Shown in pieces: positions 23,983-32,949 of a stretch of 64,000 nt of DNA. The notes under the pieces are model-generated. The model ran no database searches. It was given only the letters and a program-made list of their open reading frames with translations, and was not told the DNA's origin. The stretch spans positions 8,255,922 to 8,319,921 of the forward strand of contig NZ_CP048289.1 of the NCBI RefSeq assembly GCF_014084105.1, written 5' to 3'. Origin of the DNA: Streptacidiphilus sp. P02-A3a. Its GTDB lineage: Bacteria; Actinomycetota; Actinomycetes; Streptomycetales; Streptomycetaceae. The first letter of the stretch is position 1. Each line of letters begins with the position of its first letter. The translations under genes were made by a program, and so were the position numbers.

Positions 23983-24648
23983 TCAGAGGGCCCCGTCTTC
24001 CCCCACGGGGCCCTCTGCCATGCCCGGCGCCCGCTCCCCGGGCGTCCGCTCCCGCACCGGTACCGGGAGTTGGTTGAAGCCGTAGTAGCCGGCCAGCACC
24101 CCGTGCAGCAGCATGGCCAGCGGCGCCGAGACGAACGCGAGCCCGACCAGGACCGGGTACGCCAGCCCGCCGAGGGCGAAGCGGAGCCTGGTGGCGCGGG
24201 CCGCGTCCACGTCCACCCGGGCGTCGAAGAGGTGCCCGGTGCGGGTGAGCCACCACCAGAGCGCGCCGAAGGTCAGTGCGTGGGCCACCATGAAGCCGCT
24301 GTAGAGCGCCACCGCGAGCGGCGCCTCGCGCGGCCGGGACAGGTACTCGGCGACCACGTCGGTGGCCCACGGCAGCGCCACCACGACCAGCAGCAGCACC
24401 AGGTTGAGGAAGAGCAGCACCCGGTCCACCCGGGCCACGAAGCTGAACACCTGGTGGTGGTTGGCCCACATGATGCCGACCACCAGGAAGCTGACCACGT
24501 AGGCGGCGAAGGAGTCCACGGTGCTGCCGGTGGTGAGCAGGTGCCACAGGTTGTCGCCGGTGGGGACCTTGATCCCGAGCACCAGCAGGGTGATCGCCAC
24601 GGCGAAGACGCCGTCGCTGAACGCCTCGACCCGCCCGGACTCGTTCAC
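23983..24648 (-). CDS. TMEM175-family (DUF1211) membrane protein, possible K+ channel
   Basis: 221 aa. The family signature RVEAFSDGVFAVAITLLVL (first membrane helix with the conserved FSDG) is at residues 6-24 and six hydrophobic segments follow, including WANHHQVFSF. Bacterial TMEM175 proteins form tetrameric potassium-permeable channels. The start GTG 24648 follows GGGGGAG; longer frames read through the GGTGTTC repeats upstream. The last 10 codons are part of a terminator hairpin. Confidence 0.87.
   Translation of the reverse strand: MNESGRVEAFSDGVFAVAITLLVLGIKVPTGDNLWHLLTTGSTVDSFAAYVVSFLVVGIMWANHHQVFSFVARVDRVLLFLNLVLLLVVVALPWATDVVAEYLSRPREAPLAVALYSGFMVAHALTFGALWWWLTRTGHLFDARVDVDAARATRLRFALGGLAYPVLVGLAFVSAPLAMLLHGVLAGYYGFNQLPVPVRERTPGERAPGMAEGPVGEDGAL
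23985..24016 (-). terminator. 12-bp stem terminator overlapping the 3' end of the TMEM175 gene
   Basis: AGAGGGCCCCGT (23985-23996) pairs with ACGGGGCCCTCT (24005-24016) around an 8-nt loop. It lies inside the last codons of the gene, touching its TGA. Confidence 0.75.
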
Positions 24649-24659
24649 TGCGCTCCCCC

Positions 24660-24687
24660 GAACACCGAACACCGAACACCGAACACC
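24660..24687. repeat. Four perfect 7-bp tandem repeats before the TMEM175 gene
   Basis: GAACACC occurs four times in tandem (minus strand GGTGTTC), ending 11 bp upstream of the GTG start and abutting the Shine-Dalgarno. A slip of one unit would change leader length rather than the protein. Confidence 0.8.
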
Positions 24688-24832
24688 GACACGGCACCGG
24701 CACCGGTACCCGGAGCCGGACATGACACCGCCCGCGGCGACGGCCTTCCGTCGGCGCGGGCGGGTTCTGATCGGGAATGTACTTGTCATGGCGGGCAGGC
24801 GACGGGGTTTCGATCGAATGTGACGCGCGCCT

Positions 24833-24851
24833 CAGTGCCCGCCGGGCGCTG
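24833..24851 (-). terminator. Short hairpin after the GMC oxidoreductase gene
   Basis: CAGTGCCC (24833-24840) pairs with GGGCGCTG (24844-24851), with one G-T pair and a GCC loop, 12 bp past the stop of the oxidoreductase gene. Confidence 0.55.
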
Positions 24852-24863
24852 CCGAGCCGCCGC

Positions 24864-26678
24864 TCAGCCGGTCTTCGGCGGCACCACCGGGACCGGCAGC
24901 AGCGACAGCCGCAGTTCCGCGAACGCCCCCTCGGGCACCGCCGGGCTGCGCGGGGCGACCGGCGGCACCGGGCGATAGGGCTCGCTCTGGGAAGGACGCG
25001 GGTCCGGCTCGCCCTTGTTGGGCCACATCGACATGGCCCGCTCGGCCTGCGCGGTGATCGTCAGCGAGGGGTTGACGCCGAGGTTCGCCGAGACGCTGGA
25101 GCCGTCGGCGACGGTGATCCCGGGGTAGCCGTAGAGCCGCTGGTACGGGTCGATCACCCCGGTCTCGGGCGAGTCGCCGATCACGCAGCCGCCGAGGAAG
25201 TGCGCGGTCAGGGTGCGGCCGAAGAGGTCGCTGGCGGCGCTCCCGGGGAAGCCGTTGATCTCGGCGGCGACGGCGCGGGCGGACTCCTCCGCCGCCGGTA
25301 TCCAGGTCGGGTTGGGCGCCCCGTGCCCCTGACGGGAGGTCAGCGTGCCCTTGCCGATGCCGGACTTCTTCCGGGAGACCACGACCGAGTTGTCCAGCGA
25401 CTGCATGACCAGTCCGATGATCACCCGTTCCGACCAGCGCCGCTTGTTCAGCGAGCGCAGCAGCAGGTCCGGGCGGCGCACCGCGTTGCCGAGGAAGCGC
25501 CACAGCGGGGGAAGCCGGCCCTCGCCGCTGACCTGCATGATCGTCATCAGGCCCATCGCGTTGGAGGCCTTGCCGTAGCGCACCGGCTCGATGTGGGTGT
25601 GCGCGTCCGGGTGCACCGAGGAGGTGATGGCCACGCCCTTGGTGAAGTCCGCCCGGCTGCCGTAGCGCCGGTCCGTGGTCAGCGCGCCGACCAGCGCCTC
25701 GGAGTTGGTCCGGGTGAGCTCCCCGAGCCTGGCCGAGATCCGCGGCAGCTGCCCGGAGTCGCGCAGCCCGTGCAGCAGCTTCTGGGTGCCGTAGGTGCCC
25801 GCCGAGATCACCACCCGGCGCGCGCGGATGGTCCGCGCGCCGTTCCGGCCCGGGTTCCGGGACCTGGCGTCGGTGGCCCGGACGTCCACCGCGTAGCCCT
25901 CGCCGTCCTCGCGGACGCCGGTGACCGTGGTCATCGGCAGGATCCGGGCGCCGTTGCGCTCGGCCAGGTAGAGGTAGTTCTCGGTGAGGGTGTTCTTGGC
26001 GCCGTGGCGGCAGCCGGTCATGCACTCGCCGCACTCGGTGCAGGCCCGGCGGCGCGGTCCGGCACCGCCGAAGTACGGGTCGTCCACCTCCGTGCCGGGC
26101 GCGACCCGGGCCGCCCCGGCCTCGGGGCCGCCCGCGTCCCGGCCGTCGCCGAAGAACACCCCGACCGGGGCGAGGTGGAAGGTGTCGCCGTAGCCGAGCT
26201 TCTCGGCCGACGCCCGCAGGTGCGTGTCCGAGGGGGTGACCGTGGGGTTGGTGCGCACCCCGAGCATCCGCTTGGCCTGGTCGTAGAAGGGTGCCAGCTC
26301 CTGCGACCAGTCGGTGATGTCCTTCCACTGCGGGTCCCGGAAGAACGCCTCCGGCGGGACGTACAGGGTGTTCGCGTAGTTCAGCGAGCCGCCGCCGACA
26401 CCCGCGCCGCCCAGCACCATCACGTTCTTCAGCACGTGGAAGCGCTGGATCCCGTACATCCCGAGCGCCGGGGCCCACAGGTAGTTCCGGCTGTCCCAGG
26501 AGTTCTTCGGCAGGGTCTGCGGGGTGAACCGGCGCCCGGCCTCCAGCACCGCGACCGTGTAGCCCTTCTCGGTCAGCCGCAGCGCGGAGACCGAGCCGCC
26601 GAAGCCCGAGCCGACGACCACCACGTCGTAGTCGTAGCCGGGCTCCGCCCTGGGCGCGTCCTGACCTTCCGTCACCAT
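24864..26678 (-). CDS. GMC-family FAD oxidoreductase (cholesterol-oxidase-like)
   Basis: 604 aa. The N-terminal FAD-binding fold is DYDVVVVGSGFGGSVSALRL (about residues 16-35); the mid-region GGAGVGGGSLNYAN and the C-terminal GVIDPYQRLYGYPGITVADGS, SVSANLGVNPSLTI match GMC alcohol/sterol oxidases. An unusual CTECGECMTGC motif (C-x2-C-x2-C-x3-C) lies near residue 213, reminiscent of an iron-sulfur ligand set. No signal peptide is seen. The substrate is unknown. It is followed on the same strand by the TMEM175 gene after a terminator, and preceded by the aldehyde dehydrogenase gene 73 bp upstream, possibly co-transcribed. Confidence 0.88.
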   Translation of the reverse strand: MVTEGQDAPRAEPGYDYDVVVVGSGFGGSVSALRLTEKGYTVAVLEAGRRFTPQTLPKNSWDSRNYLWAPALGMYGIQRFHVLKNVMVLGGAGVGGGSLNYANTLYVPPEAFFRDPQWKDITDWSQELAPFYDQAKRMLGVRTNPTVTPSDTHLRASAEKLGYGDTFHLAPVGVFFGDGRDAGGPEAGAARVAPGTEVDDPYFGGAGPRRRACTECGECMTGCRHGAKNTLTENYLYLAERNGARILPMTTVTGVREDGEGYAVDVRATDARSRNPGRNGARTIRARRVVISAGTYGTQKLLHGLRDSGQLPRISARLGELTRTNSEALVGALTTDRRYGSRADFTKGVAITSSVHPDAHTHIEPVRYGKASNAMGLMTIMQVSGEGRLPPLWRFLGNAVRRPDLLLRSLNKRRWSERVIIGLVMQSLDNSVVVSRKKSGIGKGTLTSRQGHGAPNPTWIPAAEESARAVAAEINGFPGSAASDLFGRTLTAHFLGGCVIGDSPETGVIDPYQRLYGYPGITVADGSSVSANLGVNPSLTITAQAERAMSMWPNKGEPDPRPSQSEPYRPVPPVAPRSPAVPEGAFAELRLSLLPVPVVPPKTG

Positions 26679-26751
26679 CTGGCTCCCTCTCAGCTCAACC
26701 TGTGAAACCTGCGGGCAGTGCCTGGACTCGTGCGGTGGTGCCGGGGTCGCG

Positions 26752-28371
26752 CTACTTGAGCCGCAGCGCCTTCATCGCGCCCAGCGCCCGGGTCATCAGC
26801 CGCGCGTAGCCCTGGTCGTCCATGCCGAAGGCGGGGCCCATCGGCAGCAGCCGCTGCACGGCGACGGTCTGCGCCTCGGTGTACTTGAGGATGCCCTCGG
26901 AGCCGTGGCGGCGGCCGACCCCGGAGTCGCCCATGCCGCCCATCGGCGCGGCCACGCTGCCGTAGGCGGAGGCGTAGGCCTCGTTGACGTTGACCGTGCC
27001 GGCGTGCAGGCGCAGCGCGATCCGGCGGCCGTGGCCGGGGTCCCGGCTCCAGACGCTGGCGTTCAGCCCGTACGGGGTGCTGTTCGCCTGGGCGACGGCC
27101 TCCTCCTCGCCGTCGAAGCGGTAGACGGAGACCACCGGGCCGAAGGTCTCCTCGGCGCAGACCGCGCTGGCGGCGTCCACGCCCTCCAGGATCGTCGGCT
27201 CGTAGAACAGCGGGCCGACGTCGGGCCTGGCCCGGCCACCGGCCAGGACCCGGGCGCCGTTGCCGACGGCCTCCTCGACGTGCCGGAGCACGTTGTCGAG
27301 CTGCCGCTTGGAGACCAGCGAGCCCATGTCGGCGCCCCAGCCGAGGGTGTTCCCGAGCCGCAGCGCCCTGGTCCGGGCGGTGAACCGGGCCAGGAAGTCG
27401 TCGGCGACCTCCCGCGCCACGAACAGCCGCTCGATCGAGACGCAGAGCTGTCCGGCGGAGGAGAAGCAGGCGCGGACCGCGCCCTCGGCGGCCTTGTCCA
27501 GGTCGGCGTCGGCGAGCACCAGCATCGCGTTCTTCCCGCCGAGCTCCATCGACGCGCCGACCAGCCGGGCGGCGGCGCGCTGGGCCACGTCGCGGCCGGT
27601 GCGGGTGGAGCCGGTGAACGAGACGTAGTCGGCCCGGTCGACCACCTCGGGGCCGATCACCGGCCCGTCGCCGACCACGATCTGCCACAGCTCGGCCGGG
27701 AGCCCGGCCTCGACCAGCAGCTCGCGGGTGCGCAGCGCGGTCAGCGTGGTCTGCGTGTCGGGCTTGGTGACCACGCCGTTGCCGGCCATGAAGGCGGGCA
27801 GGGCGTCGCCCGCGAACAGCGCCAGCGGGTAGTTCCACGGCGAGATCTGGCCGATCACGCCCTTGGCCTGGCGAACCTCGGTGACCTGGGTGAGCGCCGG
27901 GATCACCCCGCCGCGGCGGCGCGGGCGCAGGTACCCGGCCCCGGCCCGGGCGTAGTGGCGGGCCTCCACCGCGGTGACGCTGACCTCCTCGAAGGCGTGC
28001 GTGCGGGCCTTCCCGGTCTCCGCCTGGATCAGGTCCAGCAGCTCCGCCTGGTTGGCCAGCAGCAGGTCGTGGAAGCGCAGCAGCACCCGGGCGCGGTCGC
28101 CGAGCGGACGCTGGGCCCAGGCCCGCTGGGCGGTGCGGGCGCGGATGAACGCGGTGGCGACGTCCTCGACGGTGGACTCGGGGATCTCGGCCAGCACCTC
28201 ACCGGTGAACGGGTTGCGGCTGATCCCCAAGGTGGGCTGCTCCCCGGCGGTGACGCCGCGGACCAGCCGGGCGACCAGCGCGGGCGTGACGGCGTCGGCG
28301 GCGGTGCGGGGACCGGGCTCGGCCACGGGGTTGCGCTCACCGGTCACGTCGCTCGTGCTGATGTCTGTCAT
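26752..28371 (-). CDS. gabD: Succinate-semialdehyde dehydrogenase (NADP+) type aldehyde dehydrogenase
   Basis: 539 aa. NAD(P)-binding ISPWNYPL and FTGSTRTGRDVA; catalytic Glu in MELGGKNAML; catalytic Cys in FSSAGQLCVS. The pattern matches the GabD2-type succinate-semialdehyde dehydrogenases of actinobacteria, which feed GABA carbon into the TCA cycle, but other aldehydes are possible. The start ATG 28371 is 7 nt after TACGCT (28384-28379), so the mRNA is probably leaderless and the upstream in-frame extension is not used. It lies upstream of the GMC oxidoreductase gene on the same strand. Confidence 0.88.
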   Translation of the reverse strand: MTDISTSDVTGERNPVAEPGPRTAADAVTPALVARLVRGVTAGEQPTLGISRNPFTGEVLAEIPESTVEDVATAFIRARTAQRAWAQRPLGDRARVLLRFHDLLLANQAELLDLIQAETGKARTHAFEEVSVTAVEARHYARAGAGYLRPRRRGGVIPALTQVTEVRQAKGVIGQISPWNYPLALFAGDALPAFMAGNGVVTKPDTQTTLTALRTRELLVEAGLPAELWQIVVGDGPVIGPEVVDRADYVSFTGSTRTGRDVAQRAAARLVGASMELGGKNAMLVLADADLDKAAEGAVRACFSSAGQLCVSIERLFVAREVADDFLARFTARTRALRLGNTLGWGADMGSLVSKRQLDNVLRHVEEAVGNGARVLAGGRARPDVGPLFYEPTILEGVDAASAVCAEETFGPVVSVYRFDGEEEAVAQANSTPYGLNASVWSRDPGHGRRIALRLHAGTVNVNEAYASAYGSVAAPMGGMGDSGVGRRHGSEGILKYTEAQTVAVQRLLPMGPAFGMDDQGYARLMTRALGAMKALRLK

Positions 28372-28514
28372 GGCGTGCAGCGTAAGCCGTTTTCGGGCGC
28401 TTGGGTACCCGTCGGTAACAATGAACCGCGCCGCGTCGGGCCGTTCGTTCGTGGGCCCGCACGTAGCTGCGTACCGCGAACAACTGGCCGACTCCTTCAC
28501 TATGCTCGCGGCTC

Positions 28515-29408
28515 ATGAGCGATCGGACCGGACCGCCCGACGGCGGCGCGCCCTGGGACCCCTACCGGCAGCAACCGCCGCCAGTCCAGCCCGGGCCGGA
28601 CTGGCAGGCGCCACCGACCCGGCCCGGCCCGTACGTCCCGCCCGGGCCGGACTGGCAGGCGGGTCCCGACTGGCAGGCGCTGGCCGACCGGAACGAGGCC
28701 AAGCTGCGCCGACGGCGGCGGCTGCGGCTGGCCGGTGCGGTACTGGGGGCGCTCTGCGTCGCCGGGCTCACCGCGGGCGTGGTGCTCCGGTCCGGGGGCG
28801 GCAGCCACGCCTCGCCGACGGCGTCGGGATCGGGATCGGGATCGCCGCGGCCGACCGCGGACGCCGCGCCGAAGCCGAAGCCGAGCCGCCCGGCACCGCT
28901 CCAGGTGATCTCCAGCGCCGCCACCGACACCGCGCCGCTCAGCCCGACCACCGTGTTCGACGCCGCCAAGCTGACCATCGGCGGCAAGGTGTACACCCTG
29001 GCCGCCACCGCCACCACCATCCCCTGCTGGAAGGGGACCACCGGCGGTCTCGGCAACGTGCTGGCCGCGCACGGCTGCCGGGAGCTGCTCCGCTCCACCT
29101 ACGTCACCGACGGCCACGCGGTCACCGTGGGCGTCGCCGTGTTCGACGACGCCGCGCAGGCCGCCGCCGTGCTGCCGAAGTACACCGGCGAGATGCAGCC
29201 GCTGGTCCAGGGGCACATCCCGGCGTTCTGCGTGAAGGCCGCCTGCACGCAGACCCACGCCGCCGTCGGCCGGTACGACTACTTCACCATCGCCGGCCCG
29301 ACCAACGGCCACCCCGGGACCGGCGACCCGCTGGCCCTGGCGGCCGCCAAGCACGCGGCCGCGTACGCCCAGCGCCGCCTGCTGGACCGGGGCAAGGCCC
29401 GGGGCTGA
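28515..29408 (+). CDS. Single-pass membrane protein with Pro-rich N-terminus, unknown function
   Basis: 297 aa. A cytoplasmic Pro/Gln/Trp-rich N-terminus with the repeated element GPDWQA (three times, about residues 25-55) is followed by a basic cluster (RRRRRLRLAG), one membrane segment (about 72-90) and a secreted C-terminal domain of about 190 residues with four Cys (PCWKG, HGCREL, PAFCVKAAC). I do not recognise the family. TATGCT (28501-28506) ends 8 nt before the ATG, suggesting a leaderless mRNA. It is divergent from the aldehyde dehydrogenase. Confidence 0.75.
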   Translation: MSDRTGPPDGGAPWDPYRQQPPPVQPGPDWQAPPTRPGPYVPPGPDWQAGPDWQALADRNEAKLRRRRRLRLAGAVLGALCVAGLTAGVVLRSGGGSHASPTASGSGSGSPRPTADAAPKPKPSRPAPLQVISSAATDTAPLSPTTVFDAAKLTIGGKVYTLAATATTIPCWKGTTGGLGNVLAAHGCRELLRSTYVTDGHAVTVGVAVFDDAAQAAAVLPKYTGEMQPLVQGHIPAFCVKAACTQTHAAVGRYDYFTIAGPTNGHPGTGDPLALAAAKHAAAYAQRRLLDRGKARG

Positions 29409-29420
29409 GCCCGCGCCGGG

Positions 29421-30806
29421 TCAGAGCAGCGGCTGCAGGGCGGCGCCGACCGCCCGGTGGAAGGTCGGGTAGGCCCAGATGGTGGCCGCCAGGTCGGCCA
29501 GCGGGGTCCGCGTCTGCACCGCCAGGGTCAGCAGCCCCAGCACCTCGCCGCCGGAGGGACCGGCGGCGGTCGCGCCGACCAGGTGCCCGTCGGCGGCGAC
29601 CAGCTTGACGAAGCCCTCGCTGCCCCGGCCGTGGACGAAGCCCCTGCTGCTGGCGGCCAGGTCGGTCCAGCCGGTGCGGACCGCCAGGCCGCGGTCCCGG
29701 GCCTGGGCCTCGGTCAGCCCGACCGCGCCGATCTCCGGGTCGGTGAAGGTGACCCGGGGCACCGCGTGGTACTCGGCCGCGCGACCGCCCTGGCCGAGGA
29801 TCGCCCGGACCGCGATGTCCGCCTGGTACATGGCCATGTGGGTGAACGCGCCCTTGCCGGTGGCGTCGCCGACCGCCCACACCCCGGGGGCCCCGGGCAC
29901 CCGCATCCGCTCGTCCACCGGCAGCGCCCGCGCGTCCAGCGGTACCCCGAGCACGCTCACCCCCAGCCGGTCCAGCTCCACCCGGCGTCCGGCGGCGACC
30001 AGCAGCCGCTGCGCCCCCAGCCGCTCGCCGCGGCGCCCGGTGACCGTGAACCGGTCGCCGGACCAGGCCACCGAGGCGGCCTCGGTGCCGGTGTGCACGG
30101 ACACGCCCTCGGTGGTCAGCACCCGGGTCAGCAGCTCGGCGGCCTCCGGTTCCTCCCGCGCCAGCAGCCGGGGCTGCGACTCCAGCACGGTGACCGCGCA
30201 GCCCATCCGCTGGAGCGCCTGGCCCAGCTCCAGGCCCACCGCGCCGCCGCCGAGCACCAGCAGCGACTCCGGCAGCTCCGGGGTCTCGATCAGGTCGCGG
30301 TTGGTCCAGTAGCCGGTCCCGGCCAGGCCGGGGACCGGCGGGGCGACCGGGCGCGAGCCGACCGCGAGCACGATCGCCCGGCTGGGCCGCAGCACGGTCT
30401 CGGTGTCGCCGCCGCTGTGCAGCACGGTGACCTCGTGCGGGCCGGTGAGCCGCCCGTAGCCGCGCAGGAAGCGCGCGCCCCGGCCGGTCAGCCTGTCCAC
30501 CGCGACCTTGTCGTCCCAGTTGTCGGTGGCGGCCCGGACGTGCCGGGCGACCGGCGCCCACTCGGTGTGCACGTGGCAGGTCCCGGCGCTGCCGGGGACC
30601 CGGTGGGCCTCGGCGACCAGGTTCCCGGCCCGCACCATGATCTTGGAGGGGATGCAGCCCCAGTAGGGGCACTCGCCGCCGAGGAGGCGTTCGTCGACCC
30701 CGACGACGTCCAGGCCCGCGTCCGCGAGCCGTCCGGCCACCTCCTCCCCGCCGGGGCCCAGCCCGATCACGACGACGTCAGGGGTGGCGAATGCGGGGAC
30801 AACCAT
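29421..30806 (-). CDS. Pyridine nucleotide-disulfide oxidoreductase family flavoprotein
   Basis: 461 aa. FAD-binding VVVIGLGPGGEEVAG, redox disulfide GGECPYWGCIPSK, NAD(P)-binding LLVLGGGAVGLELGQ and second FAD motif GVWAVGDATGKGAFTH are all present. The C-terminal interface, where lipoamide dehydrogenases have the His-Glu dyad (HPTxxE), reads AYPTFHRAVG, so the usual catalytic base is missing. It is therefore probably a mercuric-reductase or lipoamide-dehydrogenase homologue with another acceptor, such as a quinone. The start ATG 30806 follows AAGGGAG. Confidence 0.86.
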   Translation of the reverse strand: MVVPAFATPDVVVIGLGPGGEEVAGRLADAGLDVVGVDERLLGGECPYWGCIPSKIMVRAGNLVAEAHRVPGSAGTCHVHTEWAPVARHVRAATDNWDDKVAVDRLTGRGARFLRGYGRLTGPHEVTVLHSGGDTETVLRPSRAIVLAVGSRPVAPPVPGLAGTGYWTNRDLIETPELPESLLVLGGGAVGLELGQALQRMGCAVTVLESQPRLLAREEPEAAELLTRVLTTEGVSVHTGTEAASVAWSGDRFTVTGRRGERLGAQRLLVAAGRRVELDRLGVSVLGVPLDARALPVDERMRVPGAPGVWAVGDATGKGAFTHMAMYQADIAVRAILGQGGRAAEYHAVPRVTFTDPEIGAVGLTEAQARDRGLAVRTGWTDLAASSRGFVHGRGSEGFVKLVAADGHLVGATAAGPSGGEVLGLLTLAVQTRTPLADLAATIWAYPTFHRAVGAALQPLL

Positions 30807-30877
30807 GACCGACTCCCTTGGTGAGGGTTCTGGCCTGTCGTTCTACCGTACCCGCGACCGGGCGGGGAGTCCTGCGG

Positions 30878-32773
30878 TCAGGGAACGCTGAATCCGCCGG
30901 TGACGTCCAGGAACCGCTGGTAGCCGGTCTTCCAGTCGGTGTCCGGGTAGTCGACCAGGATGTCGTACTCGGTACCGGTGTTGTCCTTGTACAGCTGCTC
31001 GATCACGTCGTGCAGCGCGCTCGGGGCACCGGCCTGGCCCTGCTTGGTGTACGAGAAGCTCCACCGCGCGCCGACGTAGCCGTGGAACTGGTTGACGGCC
31101 ATCTGGGCGTCCGTGTAGCTGCTGTCGTTCTTGGCCAGGCTCTGCGCCATCTGCTGGGCGTGCTGTAGCGGGGTCAGCGGCTGGCCGTTGGTCACCGCGA
31201 AGCAGATCAGGTACGTCTCGGAGGGGTCGGGCGAGTAGTTGATCGCCGTGATCTTGCTGTCCGGCTGCCTGATCCAGGGCGTGCTGGTGTTGTCCGGCAG
31301 CGGGAAGCTGAATCCGGACGGGTCGTGCACCAGGGTGTAGCCGGGCGGGACCATCGGCGTGTAGCCGGCTCCGGCCGCCGGGCTGCCGGTCTGCGACGGC
31401 CTGCCGGAGGCACCGGTGCTGGGGCCGGCGCTCGGTCCGGGGCCGGTGGTGGTGTCGGCGGTGGGCTGGCGGTGCCGGAAGATCTTGTAGTCGTAGGTCA
31501 GGCCGCCACCCACCAGCGCCGCCAGCAGCCCGGCCACCAGCAGCCAGGGCCAGATCCGGCGGTGCCGCACCGGGCTCGCGGGCTGGGCCCGGCGGGGGGC
31601 GGGACGCGACTCGGTCCCGCGCTCCAGCAAGGACTCGATCCGCTGCGGCTCCAGCCGCTGGGAGTCGGACCGCTGCTCGTCGGTGCGCTGCTCGTCGGTG
31701 CGCTGCTGCTCGGCCGACCGTGGCTCGGTCGGCTGCTCGATCCGGGTCGGCGCGGTGCCGACCGCCTCGGCGCGGGCGTGCGACACCGGCGGATGCTCGT
31801 TGCGGTCGACCAGCGGCACCAGGCTGGTGGCGTTGCGCAGCGGGTTCGGCGGCACGGCGATGCTGGTGGTGTCCCCGGCGGCGACCCCCTGCAGCATCCG
31901 GATGGCGTCCGGCGCGCTCGGGCGCTCGGCCGGGTCCTTGGACATCAGCGCGCGCAGCACCGGCGTGAGCGGTCCCGCGTTGCGCGGCTCCGGCAGCGGG
32001 TCGGTCACCACGGCGGTGAGCGTGGTCAGCGGCGAGTCGCGGCGGAACGGCGACTCGCCCTCGACCGCGGCGAACAGCGTCGCGCCGAGCCCCCACAGGT
32101 CCGAGGCCGGTCCCGGGCGGGAGCCGTGCACCCGCTCCGGGGCGAGGTAGTCGGGCGAACCGATCAGGTCGCCGGTGCGGGTCAGCGCCGAGTCGCCCTC
32201 GTAGGTGGCGATGCCGAAGTCGGTGAGCACCACCCGGCCGGTGCCGTGCTCCAGCAGCACGTTGGCCGGCTTCACGTCGCGGTGGATCACCCCGACCTGG
32301 TGCCCCCGGTGCAGCGCCGCCAGCACCTGGGCGCCGATCCCGGCCGCCTCACGGGCGTTCAGGGTGCCTTCCTGCTCCACGAGCTCGGCCAGCGACCGGC
32401 CGTCGATCAGCTCCATCACGATCCACGGCTTGCCGTCCTGCTCCAGCACGTCGTGGATGGTGATCACGCCGGGGTGCTTGATCCGCGCCGCCGCCCGGGC
32501 CTCCTGCTTCATCCGGGACTGGACGATCTGCAGGTCCTCCTCGGCGAGGTGGCCGACCGAGAGCTCCTTGACCGCGACCTCGCGGTCGAGCATCTCGTCC
32601 ACCGCGTGCCAGACCGTGCCCATGCCGCCGCGCCCCAGCCGCACGCCCAGCCGGTAGCGTCCCGCCAGCATCCGGGCGGTCGGATCGGCGGTGGCCGCGC
32701 CCCCCGGCGCCGTACCGTGCGGCGGGGTGCCCCCGCGCCCCGCCTCCGCCGCCGAACCGTCTTCCGTGCCCAC
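30878..32773 (-). CDS. Transmembrane Ser/Thr protein kinase
   Basis: 631 aa. The kinase domain (about residues 38-300) is intact: Gly loop GRGGMGTV, Lys in REVAVKEL, catalytic loop HRDVKPANV, DFG in LTDFGIA, and APE-like APERV. A linker with DEQRT repeats (about 385-425) leads to one membrane segment (about 440-460) and an extracellular sensor domain starting PSGFSFPLPDN. The start GTG 32773 follows GGGGGAG. It belongs to a three-kinase-like cluster resembling the SCO4775-SCO4779 kinase region of S. coelicolor, implicated in spore-wall synthesis. Confidence 0.92.
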   Translation of the reverse strand: MGTEDGSAAEAGRGGTPPHGTAPGGAATADPTARMLAGRYRLGVRLGRGGMGTVWHAVDEMLDREVAVKELSVGHLAEEDLQIVQSRMKQEARAAARIKHPGVITIHDVLEQDGKPWIVMELIDGRSLAELVEQEGTLNAREAAGIGAQVLAALHRGHQVGVIHRDVKPANVLLEHGTGRVVLTDFGIATYEGDSALTRTGDLIGSPDYLAPERVHGSRPGPASDLWGLGATLFAAVEGESPFRRDSPLTTLTAVVTDPLPEPRNAGPLTPVLRALMSKDPAERPSAPDAIRMLQGVAAGDTTSIAVPPNPLRNATSLVPLVDRNEHPPVSHARAEAVGTAPTRIEQPTEPRSAEQQRTDEQRTDEQRSDSQRLEPQRIESLLERGTESRPAPRRAQPASPVRHRRIWPWLLVAGLLAALVGGGLTYDYKIFRHRQPTADTTTGPGPSAGPSTGASGRPSQTGSPAAGAGYTPMVPPGYTLVHDPSGFSFPLPDNTSTPWIRQPDSKITAINYSPDPSETYLICFAVTNGQPLTPLQHAQQMAQSLAKNDSSYTDAQMAVNQFHGYVGARWSFSYTKQGQAGAPSALHDVIEQLYKDNTGTEYDILVDYPDTDWKTGYQRFLDVTGGFSVP

Positions 32774-32949
32774 CCGTGCTCCCCCTTGCCTGGTCCCTGC
32801 CGAGTGCCGAATCGGCGGCAGGGTTCCAGACGCCGCGCGTAATCCCCAATGCTCGTGGTGCACAGACTAGGCAACCCGCGGCCCGACCGGAACGGCGGGG
32901 CGGCCCTGTGACCCGGATGTGACGCGCGGGCGGGCGCCCGACCCGGCGC

